A DNA stretch of 10,462 nt from Sphingomonas sp. (GTDB lineage Bacteria > Pseudomonadota > Alphaproteobacteria > Sphingomonadales > Sphingomonadaceae): the NCBI GenBank assembly GCA_021154945.1, contig JAJNQF010000064.1, positions 1 through 10,462 on the forward strand, written 5' to 3'. The number at the start of each line of letters is the position of its first letter. Positions within the stretch are counted from its first letter, which is position 1. This document shows positions 1 through 5,471 of the stretch, one piece after another. The notes beneath the pieces were generated by a model, which was not told where the DNA came from, did not search any database, and was given only the letters and a program-made list of their open reading frames with translations. The position numbers and the translations under genes were made by a program.

Positions 1-482
1 CGGGCGATCGCCACGCGCTGTTGCTCGCCCCCCGACAATTGCGTCGGGTAATGGCCGATACGATGCGAAAGGCCGACCGCGCCCAGTTCGGCCTCGGCGC
101 GCGCGAAGGCGTCCGGCATCCCCGCCAGTTCCATCGGCACCGCGACATTCTCGAGCGCGGTCATCGTCGGTAACAGGTGGAAGGCCTGGAGGACGATCCC
201 GATCCGCCCGCGCCGTGCCCTGGACAATGCGTCCTCGTCCAGCGTGCCGAAATCGAGCCCGGCGACCTCCACACGCCCGCCGCTCGCCTGTTCCAGTCCG
301 GAAAGGATCGCCATCAGCGACGACTTGCCCGACCCGGATGGCCCGAGCAGCGCGACGCTGGTGCCGCGGGCGATATCGAGATCGATGCCCTTGAGGATCG
401 TCGTCGCGGCGGTGGCGGCGCCGAGTGTCAGCGTGACATCGCGCGCCGAGATCACCATATCGGCGGAAGCAGGTTCGGACAT
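1..482 (-). CDS. ybbA: ABC transporter ATP-binding protein, YbbA/LolD-type (3' end missing)
   Basis: ATPase subunit of an inner-membrane ABC system of the YbbA/LolD/MacB/FtsE group. It would work on the cytoplasmic face with a large FtsX-like permease (YbbP type). The 160 visible residues show Walker A GPSGSGKS (about 47-54), the Q-loop in GIVLQAFHLLP (Q99), the family-typical TMTALENV stretch and the ABC signature LSGGEQQR (149-156). The window ends before Walker B, so the C-terminal third and any permease gene lie off the left edge. The start ATG (480-482) gives MSEPASADMV and has no strong ribosome site; a second Met at residue 9 is possible. The gene is divergent from the tesA-like gene, 25 bp between starts. 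In E. coli ybbA-ybbP is likewise divergent from tesA, and that synteny, more than the sequence, separates YbbA from LolD. ABC ATPase is certain; the symbol is likely. Confidence 0.9.
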   Translation of the reverse strand, partial: MSEPASADMVISARDVTLTLGAATAATTILKGIDLDIARGTSVALLGPSGSGKSSLMAILSGLEQASGGRVEVAGLDFGTLDEDALSRARRGRIGIVLQAFHLLPTMTALENVAVPMELAGMPDAFARAEAELGAVGLSHRIGHYPTQLSGGEQQRVAIA

Positions 483-497
483 GGAGACCAATATCTT

Positions 498-501
498 GGA
501 G
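498..501 (+). promoter_or_regulatory. Ribosome-binding site that sets the tesA start
   Basis: GGAG lies 6 nt upstream of the ATG at 508. The in-frame ATG at 481 has no such site, overlaps the start codon of the divergent ABC gene, and would put nine polar or charged residues (METNILEKQ) ahead of a clean lipoprotein signal. This favours 508. Confidence 0.7.
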
Positions 502-507
502 AAACAG

Positions 508-1221
508 ATGCGACGCTGGCCTCTTTATGGGGGCGGACTGGCGCTTCTCCAAGCCGCGCTGTTGAGCGCGTGCGATCAGGCGGCGGAGGCCCCTGCCCCG
601 GCTGCCACTACGAACGCAGTCGCACCGGTCGTGGAAGCGCCCGCCCCGAGCGGACCCGAGCGGCTGATCCTGGCCTTCGGCGACAGTCTGTACGCGGGCT
701 ATGGGCTCGACCGCGGCCAGAGCCTGCCGGACGCGGTGCAGGCGCGACTGCGGCGCGACGGCATGAACGCGACGATCGTCAACGCCGGCGTCTCGGGCGA
801 CACGAGCGCAGCGGGGCGGCAGCGGTTCGCGTTCGCGCTCGACAACATGGCGCGCAAGCCGGATCTGGTATTGATCGGACTCGGTGGCAACGATGTGTTG
901 CGGCAGATTTCGCCGGCCGAGACGCGCACGAATATGACCGCGATGCTCGACGAGGCGAAGCGACGCGGAATCCCGGTCGTGCTGACGGGGATGATGGCGC
1001 CGCCCAACCTCGGACCGGACTTCTCTTCGCAGTTCAATGCGATATGGCCCGATCTTGCGAAACGTTACAATGCGACGCTCTATCCGTTCATTCTGAACGG
1101 CGTGATCGGCAATGCACAGTTGATGCAGGCGGATCACGTCCATCCCAATCAAACCGGCGTAAACAAGATTGCGGACCGGGTCGCACCGATCGTCGAGAAT
1201 GCTTTGAAAAAGGCCGAATGA
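508..1221 (+). CDS. tesA: TesA-type SGNH hydrolase (arylesterase / lysophospholipase / acyl-CoA thioesterase I), predicted lipoprotein
   Basis: Predicted 237-residue esterase of the GDSL/SGNH family, which hydrolyses acyl thioesters, lysophospholipids and aryl esters outside the cytoplasm. Conserved blocks are all present: block I ILAFGDSLYAGYG with nucleophile Ser60, a block II-type Gly in NAGVSGDTSAAG, block III LGGND (oxyanion Asn) and block V DHVHPN with the catalytic Asp and His. The N-terminus has MRR, a hydrophobic stretch and lipobox L19-S20-A21-C22, so the mature protein should be anchored by Cys22. An Ala/Pro-rich linker (about 25-50) precedes the catalytic domain. E. coli TesA instead has a cleaved, soluble periplasmic signal. 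Residue +2 after the Cys is Asp, which in E. coli keeps lipoproteins in the inner membrane. It is divergent from the ybbA-like gene, as in E. coli. The start at 508 is preferred over 481 because of its ribosome site and signal peptide. Family assignment is sure; substrate is not. Confidence 0.93.
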   Translation: MRRWPLYGGGLALLQAALLSACDQAAEAPAPAATTNAVAPVVEAPAPSGPERLILAFGDSLYAGYGLDRGQSLPDAVQARLRRDGMNATIVNAGVSGDTSAAGRQRFAFALDNMARKPDLVLIGLGGNDVLRQISPAETRTNMTAMLDEAKRRGIPVVLTGMMAPPNLGPDFSSQFNAIWPDLAKRYNATLYPFILNGVIGNAQLMQADHVHPNQTGVNKIADRVAPIVENALKKAE

Positions 1222-1396
1222 TTGGAAATACTTGGCAGGCAGTTCTGTATTCGGGTCGGAAACAGTCGGCGGGGCCATCGCACGATCGTCCAAGTTCGTC
1301 ACATCGAGTGGCTTGCATTCCCCCTTTCACAGGGGGCGCGGTTGGTGCAACGCCGACATGAGGGATACAGAGGGCTAGGACATACAGGGCGATGCA
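1222..1396 (+). other. Intergenic leader of the Crp/Fnr-family gene
   Basis: No gene is credible here. A short hairpin, CCCCC-TTTCACA-GGGGG (1320-1336), could act as a weak stop for tesA transcription, but no T-run follows it. A poor promoter candidate is TTGGTG (1342-1347) with GATACA (1364-1369) at 16 bp. An AGGG ribosome site (1386-1389) lies 7 nt before the ATG at 1397. Only the ribosome site is convincing. Confidence 0.3.
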
Positions 1397-2131
1397 ATGC
1401 AATTAAGCGGTTTGATCGCACGGCTTGGTCGACATCTCGATCTGACCGATGCGGAGCGCGAGGCGATCACGCGGGCCGAGCGGGGCGAGCGCCGGTTGAA
1501 GGCCGGCGACATCCTGATGGCGGAAGGTGGCGAGAGCCATGCGCTGTACGTCGTGCGCCAGGGATGGCTGCATTCCTCGACTAAGCTGATCACCGGCGGC
1601 CGGCAGATCCTGCGCTTCCATTATGCCGGCGACCTGATCGGCACGTCGAGCATGGCCTGGTCGCAGGCGGCGGCGACGCTGACCGCTATCTCGGACTGCT
1701 GGGTCATCGAACTGCCGAAGACCGAACTCGGGCTGCTGTTCCGCGCGCACCCGCGGATCGCCGGATTGCTCTATGCCATCGCTGCCGCCGAGAACGTCGC
1801 GATGAGCGACCGGCTGACGACGATCGGGCGGATGGGCGCGAGCGAGCGGCTGTCGACGTTGCTGCTCGACATCATGGCCCGGCTGCGCGTGACGGCGGGC
1901 GGGATCGTCGACTCGTTCGACCTGCCGCTGACGCAGACCGATATCGGCGATGCGCTGGGGCTGACCAAGGTGCACGTCAACCGGACGATCCGGGCGCTGG
2001 AGAAGGCGGGTGTGATCGAGCGGAACGGGCGTCGGGTGCGGATCGTCGACGAGGCCGCACTGGTCGCGACGACCGGGTTTACCGATCGGTATGGCGAGAT
2101 CGAGACGGCCTGGTTGCCGCCCGCGGCTTGA
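1397..2131 (+). CDS. Crp/Fnr-family transcriptional regulator
   Basis: A 244-residue regulator with an N-terminal cyclic-nucleotide-binding-type beta-roll (about 25-115, with KAGDILMAEGGESHALYVV and the later AGDLIGTSSM loop), a long dimerisation helix (about 120-145) and a C-terminal Crp-type winged helix (about 148-219). The helix-turn-helix is seen in LTQTDIGDALGLTKVHVNRT, followed by a recognition helix ending in IRALEKAG. Only one cysteine (C101) is present, so there is no Fnr-type Fe-S cluster. The loop that in E. coli CRP supplies Glu, Arg and Ser contacts to cAMP lacks that pattern, so cAMP is unlikely as ligand. The signal is unknown; such proteins often respond to redox, NO or stress. 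The ATG at 1397 is supported by AGGG 7 nt upstream. It appears monocistronic, closed by the hairpin 15 bp downstream, and no target genes can be assigned. Confidence 0.92.
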   Translation: MQLSGLIARLGRHLDLTDAEREAITRAERGERRLKAGDILMAEGGESHALYVVRQGWLHSSTKLITGGRQILRFHYAGDLIGTSSMAWSQAAATLTAISDCWVIELPKTELGLLFRAHPRIAGLLYAIAAAENVAMSDRLTTIGRMGASERLSTLLLDIMARLRVTAGGIVDSFDLPLTQTDIGDALGLTKVHVNRTIRALEKAGVIERNGRRVRIVDEAALVATTGFTDRYGEIETAWLPPAA

Positions 2132-2145
2132 GAACGATCGTTTCT

Positions 2146-2173
2146 TGATCCTCCCCCGCCAGGGGGAGGATCA
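2146..2173. terminator. Bidirectional hairpin terminator between convergent genes
   Basis: Perfect 12-bp stem, TGATCCTCCCCC / GGGGGAGGATCA, with a GCCA loop. It starts 15 bp after the stop of the Crp-family gene and ends 11 bp from the stop of the convergent minus-strand gene. TTTCTT precedes it on the plus strand (AAGAAA trailing on the minus), and CATTTGGG follows, so there is no perfect U-tract on either side. Its sequence matches the outer ends of the larger repeat at 5217-5343, so it is probably a reduced copy of the same palindrome family used as a terminator. Confidence 0.7.
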
Positions 2174-2184
2174 TTTGGGCAGCG

Positions 2185-2529
2185 TCAGGTGCGGTCGACG
2201 ACGAACAGCGTGACGCGGTCGTATTTGATGTCGCCGGGGTTGAAGATCGCGTCGGGGACGAACGGGCGATCGATCACCTCAATATCCTTCAGACCGGCGA
2301 GCTTGAACGTGCCGAGCTTGATCTCCTTGGGCGGCTGACCGTCGCGCTCGAGCGTGATCGCGTCGACGAAAACGTCGTCATGCTTGGTGTAGAGGATGTG
2401 CGGCGCCAGCGTGCAGACCATCCGGTTATAGGTCGCGGTGATGCACTGGCGCAGCGCGATCGCCTGCAACAGCAGCGCGTTTGCATTGGACGGGGCGGAC
2501 TGGTCTGGGGTCGAGGTCATGTTGTGCAT
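2185..2529 (-). CDS. Small WYL-like domain protein of unknown function
   Basis: A 114-residue, probably cytoplasmic protein with no signal peptide or membrane segment. The core (about residues 20-85) has ALRQCITATYNRM, then LAPHILYTKHDDVFVDAITL, then a charged turn and KLGTFKLAGLKDIEV. The pattern (helix with a YNR motif, strands, a 'dal/vdai' strand, then 'fkla.l..i') resembles a lone WYL-type ligand-binding domain, but without the usual N-terminal helix-turn-helix. This is my inference from pattern; I do not recognise a named family. Two starts are possible: Met1 at 2527-2529 or Met4 at 2518-2520; neither has a good ribosome site. It is the third minus-strand gene after two transglutaminase-like genes, but 80 bp of inverted repeats separate it, and a TATAGT -10-like hexamer (2598-2603, minus) may give it its own promoter. 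Real gene: likely. WYL: tentative. Confidence 0.75.
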   Translation of the reverse strand: MHNMTSTPDQSAPSNANALLLQAIALRQCITATYNRMVCTLAPHILYTKHDDVFVDAITLERDGQPPKEIKLGTFKLAGLKDIEVIDRPFVPDAIFNPGDIKYDRVTLFVVDRT

Positions 2530-2537
2530 CGCAGCAT

Positions 2538-2594
2538 AAGTTAGGGGATCGGTGCCGTTAGGCCGAACGCGCTACATGCGACAAGGCCTAACTT
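2538..2594. repeat. Cluster of three GTTAGG inverted repeats in the leader of the WYL-like gene
   Basis: AAGTTAGG (2538-2545) and GTTAGGCC (2557-2564) face GGCCTAACTT (2585-2594). The middle and right copies pair over 8 bp with a 20-nt loop; the left and right copies pair over AAGTTAGG/CCTAACTT (8 bp) with a 41-nt gap. On the minus strand a TATAGT hexamer (complement of 2598-2603) lies just upstream of the right copy, so the repeats would fall at or just after a transcription start. They may be an operator, a leader hairpin, or an attenuator between two genes. No regulator can be assigned. Confidence 0.45.
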
Positions 2595-2609
2595 GACACT
2601 ATAGCCGGT

Positions 2610-3443
2610 TTAGCCCGCCTGCTCGACCCGGCCTGACGCTTCGACCTCGTCGGTGTGGACGTCGAAGCCGACCAGACGGGCGGGGCCGAAGCTGGTGGTG
2701 AGCGCGGTATCGGTCGCGTCGCGCCCGCGCGCCATCAGGATCCGGCCGATCCGCGGGCGATTGTGCCGCGCGTCGAGCGTGTGCCATGTACCGCCAAGAT
2801 ACACGTCGAACCATGCGGAGAAGTCCATCGGCGCGTCGACCGGCGGGATGCCAATGTCGCCGAGATAGCCGGTGCAATAGCGTGCGGGGATGTTCATGCA
2901 GCGGCACAAGGTGACCGCGAGGTGCGCGAAATCGCGGCAGACCCCTTGGCGTTCCTGGTAGACGTCCCACGCGGTCTTGGTCGACCGCGCGAAATGATAG
3001 CCGAACTCGACATGGTTGTGCGTGAAGTCGACGATCGCTTGGACGCGCTGCCAGCCGGCGGGGACGTGCCCGAACAGCGACCAGGCGGTCTCGGACAGGC
3101 GGTCGGTCTCGCAATAGCGGCTGCCGAGCAGGTAGATCAGGATGTCGTCGGGGAGATCGTGCACCGCATGCTGGACCGCGTCGGGGGAGACCGAATCCGG
3201 CAGGCCGCTGTCCTCGATCGTGAAGTCGCAGGACAGGGTGAGGCCGCCGCTGCGCACCGTGAACCGCGTGCACACGTTGCCGAACGCGTCGAGATAATCA
3301 TAGGTCGGCACGTCGGGATCGGCGGCGATCCGGTGCGGGGTCACGAAATCCTTATTGCGCGACGGATGCACGCTGAGCATCGCCAGCATCGGTGTCTCGA
3401 CGTCGGTTTCGAAACGAATGTCATAACCAGCCCGGATCAGCAT
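2610..3443 (-). CDS. Transglutaminase-like (COG1305) protein, triad His position occupied by Ser
   Basis: A 277-residue cytoplasmic papain-fold protein of the transglutaminase-like superfamily; bacterial members are usually thought to be proteases or amidases, not cross-linkers. An N-terminal beta domain (about 1-110) precedes the catalytic core (about 135-230). The nucleophile region is QGVCRDFAHLAV with Cys169. The Asp motif is WHTLDARHN with Asp224. Where the family normally shows hAW.E, this protein has MDFSAWFDVYL, so Ser209 sits at the expected His position. My recollection is that a subgroup with the 'PRIGRILMARGRDATD' tail often has this form, so it may be a natural variant and not damage. 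The start at 3443 is backed by a strong ribosome site (AAGGGGGA, complement of 3449-3456, 5 nt from the ATG). It follows the first transglutaminase gene by 37 bp, so the two are likely one operon. Family sure; activity uncertain. Confidence 0.92.
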   Translation of the reverse strand: MLIRAGYDIRFETDVETPMLAMLSVHPSRNKDFVTPHRIAADPDVPTYDYLDAFGNVCTRFTVRSGGLTLSCDFTIEDSGLPDSVSPDAVQHAVHDLPDDILIYLLGSRYCETDRLSETAWSLFGHVPAGWQRVQAIVDFTHNHVEFGYHFARSTKTAWDVYQERQGVCRDFAHLAVTLCRCMNIPARYCTGYLGDIGIPPVDAPMDFSAWFDVYLGGTWHTLDARHNRPRIGRILMARGRDATDTALTTSFGPARLVGFDVHTDEVEASGRVEQAG

Positions 3444-3480
3444 CGATGTCCCCCTTGGGCGCAGTGTTTCGCGCCGTATG

Positions 3481-4398
3481 TCACGCAGTGTGTGATGATT
3501 GGTGGTGGTCGGAGTGCTCGTTCGAGTCTTCGTCGACGGTGATGTCGACCGACACGCTCATGTCGAGGAAGCTGCCGGGAAAGCCGCTCCAAGTGCCGGA
3601 GACGGGCACCGCTTGGTAGATGTCGCGCGCGACTGCGACGCGGACGAGACCGCGATTGCCGACGATGCCGTTGGTCGGGTCGAACTCGACCCAGCCCGAG
3701 CCAGGGATATAGACGCGCACCCAGGCATGTGTGTTGCCGCCACCGGTGCGATGCTCTCGACGTGTCGGATTGTAGACATAGCCCGACACGAACCGCGCCG
3801 CGAAACCGAGCGCGCGGACCGCCTCGATCATCAGCATCGCATAGTCTCGGCAGGTGCCCTTGCGCTTGGCGAGCGTCTCGATCGGCGACTGCGTGCCCTT
3901 TTCGGGGCGCTGCACATAGGTGAACTCGCGCTTGATCGCCGCGGTCATCTCGGAGAGCATGGCGAGCGTATCGGTCTGCCCGCCCGGCGCGACGAACCGG
4001 CGCGCCCAGGTGTCGATCTCGCGCAGCGGATCGTGATGCTGACGCTCGATCGAGCGGAGCAGGTCGGGCATCTCCTCCGACGAATAGGTGAACGGATAGA
4101 AACGCGCATACCGCTCGATATCGACCCGCTGCAATTCCCCCGGCGTGTGATCGAGGTGGACGGTGCTATCGATCAAGAGGTCCTTCGCCCGCTTGGCGAA
4201 GGTGGCGATCGCTACCGAATTGCCGAACACGTCGTGCAGCCAGCGGATGTCCGAGGGCTCGGGGCTTATCGTCAGCGTGGCATCGATCAGGCGCTGGTCG
4301 TAGCTTTCGCGCGGTCGGACCATGATCCGGTGTTCGCCGAACGCAACCGGTTGGCGATACGAGTATTTGGTTACATGAGAGAGAGTTAGAGATGGCAT
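3481..4398 (-). CDS. Transglutaminase-like (COG1305) cysteine protease/amidase with intact triad
   Basis: A 305-residue protein with an N-terminal beta domain of the bacterial transglutaminase-associated type (about 1-85, beginning SLTLSHVTKYSYRQPV) and a papain-like core (about 145-245). The triad is complete: Cys183 in RKGTCRDYAMLM, His224 in GNTHAWVRVYIPG and Asp240 in WVEFDPTNG. The tail (about 270-305) is Asp/Ser/His-rich, ending SDHHQSSHTA. No signal peptide is seen, so it is likely cytoplasmic. I prefer the ATG at 4396-4398, where family homology begins. Upstream Mets at 4416 and 4485 would read into the divergent amidohydrolase gene. It is first of a minus-strand set with the second transglutaminase-like gene 37 bp on, and only 16 bp separate its start from the amidohydrolase start, so promoters must lie inside the neighbouring reading frames. 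Family is certain; substrate unknown. Confidence 0.94.
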   Translation of the reverse strand: MPSLTLSHVTKYSYRQPVAFGEHRIMVRPRESYDQRLIDATLTISPEPSDIRWLHDVFGNSVAIATFAKRAKDLLIDSTVHLDHTPGELQRVDIERYARFYPFTYSSEEMPDLLRSIERQHHDPLREIDTWARRFVAPGGQTDTLAMLSEMTAAIKREFTYVQRPEKGTQSPIETLAKRKGTCRDYAMLMIEAVRALGFAARFVSGYVYNPTRREHRTGGGNTHAWVRVYIPGSGWVEFDPTNGIVGNRGLVRVAVARDIYQAVPVSGTWSGFPGSFLDMSVSVDITVDEDSNEHSDHHQSSHTA

Positions 4399-4414
4399 CG
4401 AGGATCCACGTCGC

Positions 4415-5203
4415 ATGAACAGCACTGCCAGCCAAACGCTGCTTGGGACCGAAGATGCCGCACCGGTCAGGGTAATCAACCCCAAAGGTGCGTCATCGTT
4501 CCTGTTGATAGGCGATCATGCGGGAAATGCCGTACCGAAGGCGCTGGGGTCGCTGGGCCTGAGCGATGCGGAGTTGTCGCGGCACATCGGCTGGGACATC
4601 GGCATCGGCGAACTCGGCGCGCTGCTATCAGAGAAGCTCGACGCGGTGTTCGTCCGGCAAAGCTATTCGCGACTGGTGATCGATTGCAACCGGAGCCCGA
4701 GCCAGCCGGATCTGATCGCCGAGGTGAGCGACGGGACCGTGGTGCCGGGCAATGCGAGGCTCGGTGAGGCCGACCGCGCGACCCGGTTCGCGAAGATCCA
4801 CACGCCGTATCAGGACGCCATCGCGGCGGAGATCGCGCGGCGCGATGCGGCGGGGATGACGACGGTGCTGGTCGCGCTGCACAGCTTCACGCCGGCGATG
4901 AAGGGCGCGTTGCGGGACCAGGCGCGGCCTTGGCATATCGGCATCCTGCACGACGGGGGAGACACCGCGTTCGCGCATGCACTGCTCGATGCGTTGCGCA
5001 ACGAGGCGGACCTGGTGGTGGGCGACAACGAACCGTACCGCATGGACCTGATCGACTATACCATCCCACGTCATGCGTATCCGCAGCGTCGGCTATATGC
5101 TGAGATCGAGGTGCGGCAGGATCTGCTAGGGTCGAGCGAGGGGTGTGCGGCTTGGGCCGAGCGGCTGGCGCGGGTGCTGCCGGCGGCGCTGGGCTCGCTG
5201 TAG
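4415..5203 (+). CDS. N-formylglutamate amidohydrolase family protein
   Basis: A 262-residue cytoplasmic metal-dependent hydrolase of the FGase family (PF05013). Known members cleave N-formylglutamate to glutamate and formate in histidine catabolism; many relatives have other, unknown amide substrates. Conserved stretches are all present: LLIGDHAGNAVP (Asp34-His35), HIGWDIG (57-63), SRLVIDCNR (85-93), VALHSFTP (His156) and YAEIEVRQDL (228-237), which together supply the likely metal and substrate ligands. Length is normal. The start at 4415 is the only ATG ahead of the domain; GAGGA (4400-4404) lies 10 nt upstream, within the 5' end of the divergent gene. No hut genes are nearby; it sits instead with two transglutaminase-like genes, so a role in some other amide-bond pathway is as likely as histidine breakdown. 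The gene ends 13 bp before a large palindromic element. Confidence 0.93.
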   Translation: MNSTASQTLLGTEDAAPVRVINPKGASSFLLIGDHAGNAVPKALGSLGLSDAELSRHIGWDIGIGELGALLSEKLDAVFVRQSYSRLVIDCNRSPSQPDLIAEVSDGTVVPGNARLGEADRATRFAKIHTPYQDAIAAEIARRDAAGMTTVLVALHSFTPAMKGALRDQARPWHIGILHDGGDTAFAHALLDALRNEADLVVGDNEPYRMDLIDYTIPRHAYPQRRLYAEIEVRQDLLGSSEGCAAWAERLARVLPAALGSL

Positions 5204-5216
5204 TTCCAATATTCAC

Positions 5217-5343
5217 GATCCTCCCCCGCTAGGGGGAGGTGGCTGGCGCTTGCCAGACGGAGGGGGAGGAAGGGCGTAACCACTGTTCCGTGCCCTCCCC
5301 CTCCGTCGCCTCCGGCGCCACCTCCCCCTCGCGGGGGAGGATC
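5217..5343. repeat. 127-bp composite palindromic element (GGGGGAGG family), probable terminator
   Basis: The left arm opens GATCCTCCCCCGCTA and continues GGGGGAGGTGGC, later CGGAGGGGGAGG (to about 5270). The right arm, read in reverse complement from 5343, opens GATCCTCCCCCGCGA and continues GGGGGAGGTGGC, later GACGGAGGGGGAGG. The ends match almost base for base, so the whole can fold as one long imperfect hairpin with an apex around 5271-5293, or as small hairpins: CCTCCCCC-GCTA-GGGGGAGG (5220-5239) at the left end and the matching CCTCCCCC-TCGC-GGGGGAGG (5321-5340) at the right. The arms differ centrally (TGGCGCTTGCCAG on the left, GCCGGAGGCGAC on the right). No coding capacity is credible and no target-site duplication was recognised. 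It lies just after the amidohydrolase gene, so it may stop transcription. Similar GGGGGAGG palindromes are common between genes in alphaproteobacteria. From 5344 to 5471 I see no promoter or other signal worth calling. Confidence 0.8.
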
Positions 5344-5471
5344 AGAGTGCTTCGGGTTCGGCTTGGCCGTGCCGTCGCAGCCGCAATCGGATCGCGGATC
5401 ATCTTGGCGGTCTGGTGCGTTCGCTCGGCGGCCAAAGATGTGACCACCCCTCTGTTTGAAATTCGAGCCTG

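Noticed and set aside
244..507. Upstream extension of tesA to the ATG at 244 or 481
   Set aside because: It would run antisense through the ABC ATPase, or destroy the lipoprotein signal; GGAG before 508 marks the better start.
177..1361. Long plus-strand reading frame across the ABC ATPase and tesA genes
   Set aside because: It is out of frame with tesA and antisense to the ATPase; the translation is Arg/Gly-rich low-complexity text typical of a shadow frame in GC-rich DNA.
2593..2598. TTGACA as a plus-strand -35 element
   Set aside because: No -10 hexamer lies 16-18 bp downstream and no plus-strand gene follows; the sequence is part of the inverted repeat.
4399..4485. N-terminal extension of the first transglutaminase-like protein to Met at 4485 or 4416
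   Set aside because: The extra residues overlap the divergent amidohydrolase coding region and precede the point where the family domain begins.
5220..5340. Repeated CCTCCCCC/GGGGGAGG units as a CRISPR array
   Set aside because: Units are inverted, not direct, unevenly spaced, and only four in number, with no spacer pattern.
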